The notes beneath the pieces are model-generated. The model saw only the letters and a list, made by a program, of their open reading frames with translations. It had not been told where the DNA came from and searched no databases. Of a DNA stretch of 64,000 bases, positions 42,867 through 50,770 are shown piece after piece. A program made the position numbers and the translations under genes. Source of the stretch: LGRD01 sp031382215 (lineage in GTDB: Bacteria > Pseudomonadota > Gammaproteobacteria > Burkholderiales > Burkholderiaceae_C); contig JANMYQ010000034.1 in assembly GCA_031382215.1 (NCBI GenBank), positions 9,655 through 73,654 on the forward strand, given 5' to 3'. Position 1 is the stretch's first letter, and each line of letters starts with the position of its first letter.

Positions 42867-44128
42867 AGGTGCTCATCCTGAGTCAGTACTTCTGGCCCGA
42901 ATCGTTTCGCATCTCGGAGGTTGCGCAATCGCTGCACGCAGAGGGTTGTGAGGTCAGCGTGCTGACCGGCCAGCCCAACTACCCGGAAGGCAAGGTGTTC
43001 GCGGGCTACCGGGCATGGTCCTTCGGACAGGAGGACTTTGGCCACTGCACGGTCCAGCGCGTCCCACTGATCCCGCGTGGGCGGGGCAGTGCGCTGCGAA
43101 TGGTGGCCAACTACCTGTCGTTCGTGGTCAGCGCGTCAACCTTCGGACCTTGGTTGTTGCGCGGCCAGCGCTTCGATGTGATCTTCGTCTATGGCATTTC
43201 GCCGATCCTGCAGGTGCTGCCGGGAATCGTGTTGCGGCGCACCACCGGCGCTGCGCTCGTTCCCTGGGTCCAGGACCTTTGGCCCCAAAGCCTCGAGGTG
43301 ACAGGCTTTCTGCACAACCCCCGTCTGCTCGGCCTGGTTGCGCGTCTGGTCCGCTGGATCTATCGGCGCAGCGACCTGCTGCTGGTGCAGTCGCCCGGCT
43401 TCGTGAGCCTGGTGGAATCGATGGCCGGCGGCACGCCGGTCGAGTACCACCCCAATCCCGGCGAACGGGCGTTTCAACACCGAGCCGAGAAGCCGCCCGC
43501 GTTGACCCTGGGCCCCGGCTTCAACGTTGTGTTTGCGGGCAACCTGGGCACGGTACAGGCACTCGACACGGTGCTCGCCGCGGCACAACGCCTGAGCGAC
43601 CTGCCGTCGGTGACCATCGTTCTGGTGGGTAGCGGCAGCCGCAGCGCCTGGGTGCAACAACAGGTGCAGCAACTGGGCCTGAAGAACGTGCAGATGCCGG
43701 GCCGCTTCGCGCCCGAAGACATGCCCGGCATCCTGGCGCAGGCTTCTGCATTGTTGGTGAGCCTGGCGCGCAGCCCGATCATGAGCCAGACCGTACCCAG
43801 CAAGTTGCAAGCCTATCTGGCGGCCGGCAAGCCGATCATTGCGTCGCTCGACGGCGAAGGTGCCCGGGTGGTGCGTGAGGCAGGCGCCGGTGTCGATTGC
43901 GCCGCTGAAGATGCAGCAGCCTTGGCCGACGCGGTGCGCGCGCTGCACGGCATGCCACCGGATCGACTGCAGCGCATGGGTGAGGCGGGCCGCGCCTACT
44001 ATGAACAGCACTTCGAACCGGATGCGCTCGCGCGGCGCCTGAAGCAGCGATTCGAGCAGTTGGTGGCAGGGCGTGGTCTGGCAGACAAAACCACCGACGC
44101 AAAGAACATGGAATCACGTCATGGATGA
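42863..44128 (+). CDS. wbuB: Glycosyltransferase, WbuB-like (GT4)
   Basis: 421 residues opening MKVLILSQYFWPESFRISEV, the start pattern of WbuB proteins, with PNYPEGKVFAGY and a C-terminal domain carrying VFAGNLGTVQALDTVL and MSQTVPSKLQAYLAAGKPI. In E. coli O26 WbuB transfers L-FucNAc and sits with fnlA-B-C. Here the three genes for a related L-6-deoxy-HexNAc follow directly, which supports that acceptor/donor role without fixing the sugar. Confidence 0.85.
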   Translation: MKVLILSQYFWPESFRISEVAQSLHAEGCEVSVLTGQPNYPEGKVFAGYRAWSFGQEDFGHCTVQRVPLIPRGRGSALRMVANYLSFVVSASTFGPWLLRGQRFDVIFVYGISPILQVLPGIVLRRTTGAALVPWVQDLWPQSLEVTGFLHNPRLLGLVARLVRWIYRRSDLLLVQSPGFVSLVESMAGGTPVEYHPNPGERAFQHRAEKPPALTLGPGFNVVFAGNLGTVQALDTVLAAAQRLSDLPSVTIVLVGSGSRSAWVQQQVQQLGLKNVQMPGRFAPEDMPGILAQASALLVSLARSPIMSQTVPSKLQAYLAAGKPIIASLDGEGARVVREAGAGVDCAAEDAAALADAVRALHGMPPDRLQRMGEAGRAYYEQHFEPDALARRLKQRFEQLVAGRGLADKTTDAKNMESRHG

Positions 44129-44990
44129 ACCCAGGGTCAGGGTCTTGGTACTTGGCGCCTCCGGAATGCTGGGTCACGCGGTACTGCGCTTCTTTGCCGA
44201 CAGCCCGGCCCACGAGGTCGTCGGCTCGGCGCGCTCGACCAGCGTGCTGCGCCTGCTGCCGGCCTCTCTGCGCGACTCGGTCATCTGCGGCATCGACGTC
44301 GACAACCCCGATGGACTGTCGCGGCTGTTCGCCCAGGCGAGACCCGACGTCGTGATCAACTGCATCGGCCTGGTCAAGCAACTGGCAGAGGCCGACGACC
44401 CCTTGTCCGCCATCCCGGTCAACGCACTGCTTCCGCACCGCATTGCGCGCCTCTGCCGCGTGGCGGGTGCGCGCTTCGTGCACATCAGCACCGATTGCGT
44501 CTTTGCCGGTCTACGGGGCATGTACCGCGAGCAGGACCCGGCGGATGCACAGGATCTGTACGGTCGCAGCAAGCTGCTCGGCGAGGTGGACGAGCCGCAC
44601 GCGATCACGCTTCGCACGTCGATCATTGGCCACGAACTGGCAGGCGCTCACGGCCTGATCGGCTGGTTTCTCGCACAGCATGAAGGAGTGCGTGGTTTCA
44701 CGCGCGCGGTGTTTTCGGGCCTTCCCACCGTGGAACTTGCGCGCGTGGTTCGTGACCACGTGCTGCCGCGACCGGAGATGCATGGCCTGTACCATGTTTC
44801 GGTCGAACCGATTTCAAAGTACGAGCTGCTGCGACTGGTGGCACATGCCTACGGCAAGACCACCGCCATTGCCGCCGACGACCGGCTGGTGATCGACCGG
44901 TCGCTTGATTCGACACGGTTTCGGGCCGCGGCCGGTTATGCCCCGCCCGACTGGCCTGCGCTGGTGCGCGCGATGCGCGAGTTCGGCTGA
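44121..44990 (+). CDS. RmlD-like nucleotide-sugar reductase
   Basis: 289 residues from the ATG at 44121, overlapping wbuB by eight bases. RmlD-type fold: LGASGMLGHAVLR, STDCVFAG and YGRSKLLGE (YxxxK). It lacks the C-terminal cupin domain of the roughly 370-residue WbjC/FnlB enzymes of L-FucNAc synthesis. The short form matches the WbvR-type reductase used for UDP-L-RhaNAc and L-QuiNAc. With the flanking WbjB/WbvB-like and WecB-like genes it should reduce the 4-keto intermediate. Confidence 0.83.
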   Translation: MDEPRVRVLVLGASGMLGHAVLRFFADSPAHEVVGSARSTSVLRLLPASLRDSVICGIDVDNPDGLSRLFAQARPDVVINCIGLVKQLAEADDPLSAIPVNALLPHRIARLCRVAGARFVHISTDCVFAGLRGMYREQDPADAQDLYGRSKLLGEVDEPHAITLRTSIIGHELAGAHGLIGWFLAQHEGVRGFTRAVFSGLPTVELARVVRDHVLPRPEMHGLYHVSVEPISKYELLRLVAHAYGKTTAIAADDRLVIDRSLDSTRFRAAAGYAPPDWPALVRAMREFG

Positions 44991-45026
44991 GGCGGCATCC
45001 ATTCACCGGAAATCGAGAATCCCAAA

Positions 45027-46037
45027 ATGTTCAAAGACAAGGTCCTGCTCATCACCGGCGGCACCGGCTCGTTCGGCAACGCCGTGCTCGACTACTTTCT
45101 TCATTCCGACTTCGCCGAGATTCGTGTCTTCAGTCGCGACGAGAAGAAGCAAGAGGACATGCGCATCGCGTTCAAGAGCGACAAGCTGAAGTTCTACATC
45201 GGCGACGTGCGCGAGTACGACAGCGTGCTCGACGCGCTGCGGGGCGTCGACTACGTGTTCCACGCGGCCGCGCTGAAGCAGGTACCGTCGTGCGAGTTCT
45301 ATCCGATGGAAGCGGTACGAACCAACGTGATCGGCGCCGAGAACGTGATGCGCGCTGCCATCGCCAATGGCGTGCGGCGCTGCGTGGTGTTGAGCACCGA
45401 CAAGGCCGTCTACCCGATCAACGCAATGGGCATGTCCAAGGCGATGATGGAAAAGGTGATGGTCGCCAAGGCTCGCCTGTGCGATGCCGACACGACGGTC
45501 TTGTGCGCCACCCGCTATGGCAATGTGATGGCTTCGCGCGGCTCGGTGATTCCGCTCTTCCTGGCGCAGCTGCAGGCCGGATTGCCGCTGACGATCACCG
45601 ATCCGTCGATGACACGATTCCTGATGTCGCTCGAGGAGTCGGTGGCGCTGGTGCTCTATGCTTTCGAGCATGCCAGGCCCGGCGACATCTTCGTGCAAAA
45701 GGCCCCCGCGTCAACGGTCGGCGACCTGGCACAGGCACTGCGTGAACTGCTCAAGCGGGACAACCCGATCAAGGTGATCGGAACGCGTCACGGCGAGAAG
45801 CTCTACGAGTCACTGGTTTCGCGCGAGGAAATGGCTCGTGCCGATGATCTGGGTGGCTACTACCGAATCCCCGCCGATTCGCGCGACCTGAACTACGACA
45901 AGTACTTCGTGGAAGGCGAGACGCAGATCTCGACCATCGACGACTACACCTCGCACAACACGCGCCGGCTGAACGTCGAACAGGTCAAGCAGGTTCTCAT
46001 GCAGCTCGCCATCGTTCGGGAGGCCGTGCATGCTTAG
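45027..46037 (+). CDS. UDP-GlcNAc 4,6-dehydratase/5-epimerase, WbjB/FnlA/WbvB type
   Basis: 336 residues. SDR enzyme of the short CapD family: TGGTGSFG at 10-17, the FSRDEKKQEDMR segment, STDKAVYP at 123-130, and Met134-x3-Lys138 in AMGMSK where most SDRs have Tyr. That Met-x3-Lys pattern is diagnostic of this dehydratase group. It makes the UDP-2-acetamido-2,6-dideoxy-L-4-hexulose used for L-FucNAc or L-QuiNAc. It overlaps the 2-epimerase by eight bases. Confidence 0.92.
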   Translation: MFKDKVLLITGGTGSFGNAVLDYFLHSDFAEIRVFSRDEKKQEDMRIAFKSDKLKFYIGDVREYDSVLDALRGVDYVFHAAALKQVPSCEFYPMEAVRTNVIGAENVMRAAIANGVRRCVVLSTDKAVYPINAMGMSKAMMEKVMVAKARLCDADTTVLCATRYGNVMASRGSVIPLFLAQLQAGLPLTITDPSMTRFLMSLEESVALVLYAFEHARPGDIFVQKAPASTVGDLAQALRELLKRDNPIKVIGTRHGEKLYESLVSREEMARADDLGGYYRIPADSRDLNYDKYFVEGETQISTIDDYTSHNTRRLNVEQVKQVLMQLAIVREAVHA

Positions 46038-47154
46038 GGTGATGACGATCGTCGGCACACGGCCAGAGATCATCCGCCTTTCACGTGTGGTCGACAAACT
46101 CGACAGGCACTGCAGCCACGTGCTGGTGCACACTGGCCAGAACTACGACTACGAACTGAACGAGGTGTTCTTCGACGAGCTCGGCATACGCCGTCCCGAC
46201 CACTTTCTGGAGGCGGCCGGCGAGAGCCCTGCCGAAACCATTGGCAAGGTCATCATCGCTGCCGACAAGGTGATCGAGCAGCACCAGCCCGAAGCGCTGC
46301 TGTTGCTGGGCGACACCAACAGTGCGCTGGCCGCGATTGCGGCCAAGCGCCGCAAGGTGCCGATCTTCCACATGGAGGCGGGCAATCGTTGCTTCGACTT
46401 CCGCGTCCCGGAAGAGATCAACCGGCGCATCGTGGACCATATCGCCGACATCAACCTGACCTACAGCCAGATCGCGCGCGAGTACCTGCTGCGCGAAGGC
46501 TTGCCGCCTGACCAGGTGATCTGCACCGGCAGCCCGATGCGCGAGGTGCTGGAGCACTACCGTGCCGGCATCGAGGCTTCGGACGTGTTGAAGCGCCTGG
46601 GCCTGACGGAACAGCGCTACTTTGTCGTCAGTGCGCACCGCGAAGAGAACGTCGATTCGCCAGCCAACCTGCAGCGTCTGTTCGACATCCTCGACATGCT
46701 GGCCCAGCGCCACGGCGACCCGGTGATCGTGTCGACCCACCCGCGCACGCGCAAGCGCATGGAAGCGCTGGGCCTGCAGGCCGATGCGCGCGTGCAGTTC
46801 TGCAAGCCGTTCGGCTTTCTGGACTACGTGCAGTTGCAGCGCTGTGCCCGGGCGGTGCTGTCCGACAGCGGCACGATCACTGAAGAGTCATCGATCCTCA
46901 ACTTCCCGGCGCTCAACCTGCGCGAGGTGCATGAGCGGCCTGAAGGTTTCGAAGAGGCGGCGGTCATGATGGTGGGATTGGATCGCGAGCGTATCGAGCA
47001 AGCGCTGAAGGTGCTGCAGGACCAACCACGCGGGGAATCGCGCCGCCTCCGGATGGTGGACGACTATCGAGCCGACAACGTATCGGACAAGGTACTGCGC
47101 ATCATCCTTAGCTACGCCGACTTCGTGCAACGGCGCGTGTGGCACAAGGCGTGA
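46030..47154 (+). CDS. UDP-N-acetylhexosamine 2-epimerase, WbjD/WbvD type (WecB family)
   Basis: 374 residues, GT-B-like epimerase: IVGTRPEIIRLS near the N-terminus, VHTGQNYDYELNE, LLGDTNSALA, MEAGNRCFD, HREENVDSP and SDSGTITEESSILNFP. It is the last gene of the coupled plus-strand run. Its place after the RmlD-like and WbjB-like genes points to the final C2 epimerisation of the L-6-deoxy sugar. It is also the only WecB-type epimerase in the window, so a role on the diacetamido uronic acid cannot be excluded. Confidence 0.92.
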   Translation: MLRVMTIVGTRPEIIRLSRVVDKLDRHCSHVLVHTGQNYDYELNEVFFDELGIRRPDHFLEAAGESPAETIGKVIIAADKVIEQHQPEALLLLGDTNSALAAIAAKRRKVPIFHMEAGNRCFDFRVPEEINRRIVDHIADINLTYSQIAREYLLREGLPPDQVICTGSPMREVLEHYRAGIEASDVLKRLGLTEQRYFVVSAHREENVDSPANLQRLFDILDMLAQRHGDPVIVSTHPRTRKRMEALGLQADARVQFCKPFGFLDYVQLQRCARAVLSDSGTITEESSILNFPALNLREVHERPEGFEEAAVMMVGLDRERIEQALKVLQDQPRGESRRLRMVDDYRADNVSDKVLRIILSYADFVQRRVWHKA

Positions 47155-47166
47155 AGGCGTCACCCC

Positions 47167-48438
47167 TCAGGGGAAGTACTGCCACACCGTGGTGCCCGCA
47201 TCGCCGGCTGGCGGCCCGCCAAGGATCACCAGCGACCCGTTGAAGTAGGTCAGCGCGCTCGCGTGACGGGGTTGCAGCGGTGGCGTGTCGGGCACCGGCG
47301 TGAAGTGCACGCAGTCGGCCGCGTGGAACAGGTCGTTCGATACCGCTGCCTGTGTTCCTACGGAGCCATCGGAGACAAAACAGCCCTTCGGTGTGGCGGC
47401 CAGGGAGAAATGGGTGCGCGGCGTGAAGCCCAGCGAGTCGGCTTCGAGCCGCCAATCGATACCATCCTCCGAGGACCAGATGTCGCTGAACTCCTGCGTG
47501 GTTTCCGGGGATGACTGGCCAGGCGGAACCGACTTGACACCTCCACCGACGAGATAGACGCGTCCGTCGTGAACGGCGCCGCCGTGGACCAGGCCGCGGC
47601 CGGCCCAGGGTGCACGGCCGTGCAACAAACTCCAGGCGACACCGTCGGCGCTCTCCCAAACCTGGTTCACACCTTCGGTGCCGCCCTGTCCGCCGTACAG
47701 GATGATCCTGCCGCCGACCGACACCGCGTTCGGCGTGTACAGGGTGCCGAACGGCGCCGTGGCACTGTGTTGCACCCAGTCGATCCCGTTGGCGGACGAC
47801 CAAGTGTCGCGCATCCAGTCACCGCCGACCACGTACAGACGCTCGTTGTGCACCACCCATCCCGCCCCGTGTCGGGCTGGCCACGGCGCGTCACCCAGGT
47901 ACTCCCAGTGCACGAGGTCGCGAGTCTTCCAGACTTCGCTGCTCGTGGGCCCCCATAACCAGCCGCCGAGCAGATAGAGCTCGCCGTTCAAGAGCAGCAG
48001 CCCGGGGCCGTCGCGATGTTGCCAGCTGTCGGTGTTGTCGATCCTTCGCCACTGACCCGCTCGGTACAGACCGACGCGGCGTATGCCGAGAGACGGGACC
48101 GTGATGTTGTCGAGTTCGTCGCCTTCCAGCATGTCGAGCTGGACCAGGGCACCTGCATCTCCAGGGTTGCCGCCTGTCAGTCCCAGACTGAATACACGCC
48201 GCGGGCCGCTTGTCGCGCAACTGCGATCGGTAACGACATAGAGCACATGGCCGCTGTCGTGCACCGCCACGCGATCACAGTCGGCCATGTTGGCCACCAG
48301 CTGCAACTCTCCCAGCGTCGGTACCGGATCGGCGATTGTCGCTGCGACCTCTTGAGTCTCGGCCACAGGGAGATCACTTCCGCCGCTACACGCCCCGAGT
48401 ACAACGGCCGGCAGAACAGCATGAGGCAGACGACGCAT
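47167..48438 (-). CDS. Kelch-like beta-propeller lipoprotein
   Basis: 423 residues from the ATG at 48438. A short signal peptide ends in a lipobox (LGAC, Cys17), so it is probably a membrane-anchored lipoprotein. The rest is a repeat protein. Blades show a conserved Gly-Gly after a hydrophobic strand (near 158, 205, 249, 298 and 407) and a W-x-S-x-D/N-G-x-x-W type motif (near 213-221, 261-269 and 321-329). This is kelch/galactose-oxidase-like. It lies on the opposite strand within the polysaccharide locus, converging with the 2-epimerase gene (12-base gap). Its partner is unknown. Confidence 0.75.
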   Translation of the reverse strand: MRRLPHAVLPAVVLGACSGGSDLPVAETQEVAATIADPVPTLGELQLVANMADCDRVAVHDSGHVLYVVTDRSCATSGPRRVFSLGLTGGNPGDAGALVQLDMLEGDELDNITVPSLGIRRVGLYRAGQWRRIDNTDSWQHRDGPGLLLLNGELYLLGGWLWGPTSSEVWKTRDLVHWEYLGDAPWPARHGAGWVVHNERLYVVGGDWMRDTWSSANGIDWVQHSATAPFGTLYTPNAVSVGGRIILYGGQGGTEGVNQVWESADGVAWSLLHGRAPWAGRGLVHGGAVHDGRVYLVGGGVKSVPPGQSSPETTQEFSDIWSSEDGIDWRLEADSLGFTPRTHFSLAATPKGCFVSDGSVGTQAAVSNDLFHAADCVHFTPVPDTPPLQPRHASALTYFNGSLVILGGPPAGDAGTTVWQYFP

Positions 48439-48569
48439 GGGCGCAGCGGCGACACGGCCGCAAAGTGCAGATGAGGCCCGATGGTGAAAGCAGCGGCAGG
48501 GCCGCAAGCGCGGAGAAGCAGCCCAAAGGCAGCGCAATTCCCAGCACAAGTGGCCACAGGGTCCTACCC

Positions 48570-48575
48570 TAGAAT
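48570..48575 (+). promoter_or_regulatory. -10 box (TAGAAT) before the epimerase gene at 48585
   Basis: TAGAAT lies nine bases before the ATG, which would give a leaderless or nearly leaderless mRNA. The gap to the divergent lipoprotein gene is about 145 bases. No matching -35 box is seen. A new promoter is expected here because the lipoprotein gene breaks the operon. Confidence 0.3.
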
Positions 48576-48584
48576 CGGCGCCCC

Positions 48585-49547
48585 ATGCGCACTCTTGTCA
48601 CCGGTCCCACCGGCTTCGTCGGCACCGGTTTGATCCGGCACCTGACGGCCGATCCTGCGCACCATGTGGTGGCGGCAGGCAGGGGCAAGACCATCCGACC
48701 GCATGAACGTGTGCAGGCCATTCACGTCGGCGATCTGGGCGCCGAGACCGAGTGGCGCGCGGCCCTGGCCGGTGTCGGCACGGTGATTCATCTCGCCGCG
48801 CGGGCGCATGTGATGCGGGACACGGCGGACGATCCGCTGGCGGCGTTTCGGCAGGCCAATTTCGAAGGCAGCGTGCGGCTCGGTACCCAGGCCGCAGAAG
48901 CAGGCGTACGGCGCTTCGTCTATGTCAGCTCGATCAAGGTAAACGGCGAAGCCAGCATCGTCGGTTTGCCATTTCGGCCCGAAGACGCACCGCAGCCGCA
49001 GGACCCGTACGGCATCAGCAAGCTCGAAGCCGAAATCGCCCTGCGGCGGATTGCCGCAGCCACCGGAATGGAACTGGTGGTGGTGCGCCCACCCCTGGTC
49101 TACGGCCCTGGCGTGCGCGCCAATTTCCGCAGCATGATGGGCTGGCTCAGGCGCGGCATCCCGTTGCCGTTTGGCGCCATCGACAATCGCCGCAGCCTGG
49201 TGGCGCTGGACAACCTGTGCGACCTGCTCGTCACCTGCACCCACCACCCAGGCGCTGCCGGCCAGACGTTTCTGGCCAGCGATGGGGAGGATGTGTCGAC
49301 GACCCAATTGCTTCGCCGGCTGGGTACCGCGCTCGGGCATCCTTCACGGCTGGTGCCGCTGCCGCCGGCGGCATTGCGCGCTGTGTTCGGTGCGCTCGGC
49401 AAGGCCGATATCGCCCAGCGCCTGCTCAGTTCTCTGCAGGTCGATATAAGCGCCGCCCGCACTCGTCTGGGCTGGCAGCCCCCGATCAGCCTGGACGAAG
49501 GCCTGCGCAGGGCCGCCGCGGCATTCCTGGCCGAAACCGCGCGTTGA
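48585..49547 (+). CDS. wbpV: SDR nucleotide-sugar epimerase/reductase, WbpV-like
   Basis: 320 residues. Rossmann motif VTGPTGFVGTG near 5-15, YVSSIKVNGE and YxxxK in DPYGISKLEAE. The following wbpL- and wbpM-type genes match the wbpV-wbpL-wbpM order of P. aeruginosa O6, where WbpV reduces the WbpM product to UDP-D-QuiNAc. A 4-epimerase role (giving UDP-D-FucNAc or GalNAc) is the alternative. The sequence alone does not decide. Confidence 0.8.
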   Translation: MRTLVTGPTGFVGTGLIRHLTADPAHHVVAAGRGKTIRPHERVQAIHVGDLGAETEWRAALAGVGTVIHLAARAHVMRDTADDPLAAFRQANFEGSVRLGTQAAEAGVRRFVYVSSIKVNGEASIVGLPFRPEDAPQPQDPYGISKLEAEIALRRIAAATGMELVVVRPPLVYGPGVRANFRSMMGWLRRGIPLPFGAIDNRRSLVALDNLCDLLVTCTHHPGAAGQTFLASDGEDVSTTQLLRRLGTALGHPSRLVPLPPAALRAVFGALGKADIAQRLLSSLQVDISAARTRLGWQPPISLDEGLRRAAAAFLAETAR

Positions 49548-49575
49548 CCCGGTGATATCCGGATCTTTCGAGCCC

Positions 49576-50619
49576 ATGTCCCTCGCCTTGCAAAGCCCGC
49601 TCTTGCTCGCCGCGGCACTCGTGCCAGTGGGTCTGCTGGCCAGTTGGTGGCTGACCGGGCGCGTGCGGCGCTATGCCTTGGCCGCCCAACTGCTCGATCA
49701 CCCGAACGAACGCAGTTCGCACACCGAACCGACTCCGCGCGGAGGCGGGATTGCCATCGTCATCTCGTTCTCTGGGCTGATGGTGGTCCTCGGCGTGGCC
49801 GGCGCCCTGCCGGCGCATTGGCTTGCAGGCGTGCTCAGCAGCGGCCTTCTGGTCGCAGGCGTTGGCTTCCTCGATGACCGTGCTGCGCTGCCGGCGCGCT
49901 GGCGTTTCCTCGCTCACGGTCTTGCATCCGTCTGGGCCCTTTGGCTGATGGGGGGCATTCCGCCGGTGCCCGTGTTCGGCATCGATGTCGACCTCGGTTG
50001 GTTCGGCCTGGCGCTGGCCGCGGTCTACCTGATATGGATGGTGAACCTCTACAACTTCATGGACGGTATCGATGCCATTGCAGGCATCGAGGCCATCAGC
50101 GTGTCGCTGGGCGGCGCCTTGTGCTGGTGGCTGGCCAGCGCCACGCCGCATTGGCCAGTGACGGTTGCCTTCGCGGCCTGCGTGGCGGGCTTTCTTGCCT
50201 GGAACTACCCACCGGCGCGGATTTTTCTGGGTGATGCGGGCAGTGGTTTCATCGGCATGGTGCTGGGCATCTTCTCGCTGTGGACGGCGCAGCAGGCCAC
50301 GCAGGTGTTCTGGTGCTGGTTCATCCTGCTGGGCTGCTTCATGGTCGACGCCACCACGACCTTGGTGCGTCGGGTCCGCCGTGGCGACAGCTTTCACGTG
50401 GCCCACCGCAGCCATGCTTACCAATATGCGGCGCGCCGTTTCGGCTCTCACGTGCGTGTGTCGCTGGCGATCGGTTTGATCAACCTGGGGTGGCTGCTGC
50501 CGATCGCCGTGGCCGTCGCCCTCGGTCACCTGGACGGTGTCATCGGCGTGGTGGTGGCCTATGTGCCGCTGGTCTGGCTCGCATTCCGGTTCAAGGCCGG
50601 CGATCGGGCTTCTCAATGA
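49576..50619 (+). CDS. wbpL: Und-P N-acetylhexosamine-1-phosphate transferase, WbpL/WecA family
   Basis: Integral membrane enzyme that starts the repeat unit on undecaprenyl phosphate. 347 residues from the ATG at 49576 (a GTG eight codons earlier is possible). About ten hydrophobic segments; family motifs are GGGIAIV, the FLDDR segment, NLYNFMDGIDAIAG, FLGDAGSGFIG and HRSHAYQ. Likely substrate is the UDP-D-QuiNAc or FucNAc made by WbpM and the WbpV-like enzyme. Confidence 0.92.
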   Translation: MSLALQSPLLLAAALVPVGLLASWWLTGRVRRYALAAQLLDHPNERSSHTEPTPRGGGIAIVISFSGLMVVLGVAGALPAHWLAGVLSSGLLVAGVGFLDDRAALPARWRFLAHGLASVWALWLMGGIPPVPVFGIDVDLGWFGLALAAVYLIWMVNLYNFMDGIDAIAGIEAISVSLGGALCWWLASATPHWPVTVAFAACVAGFLAWNYPPARIFLGDAGSGFIGMVLGIFSLWTAQQATQVFWCWFILLGCFMVDATTTLVRRVRRGDSFHVAHRSHAYQYAARRFGSHVRVSLAIGLINLGWLLPIAVAVALGHLDGVIGVVVAYVPLVWLAFRFKAGDRASQ

Positions 50620-50770
50620 GGAAAGACGCCAGCCGGAAATAGTTGGCACGAAATGCAGGCCGGCTGCCAGCGCAGAGCGGGCACCAGAGCGGCACCGTGA
50701 AATTCGTCTCTATGATTCGACCTTCCGGATTTCGAGACAATCCGGCGCCGGCACGAGAAGGACAAGAACA
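50620..50770 (+). promoter_or_regulatory. 151-base leader of the wbpM gene with hairpin
   Basis: No gene here. A hairpin pairs CCGGAT (50725-50730) with ATCCGG (50740-50745). A TATGAT box at 50711-50716 could be a -10 element but lacks a -35. AGAAGGA ends eight bases before the wbpM ATG and is a good ribosome site. Confidence 0.35.
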
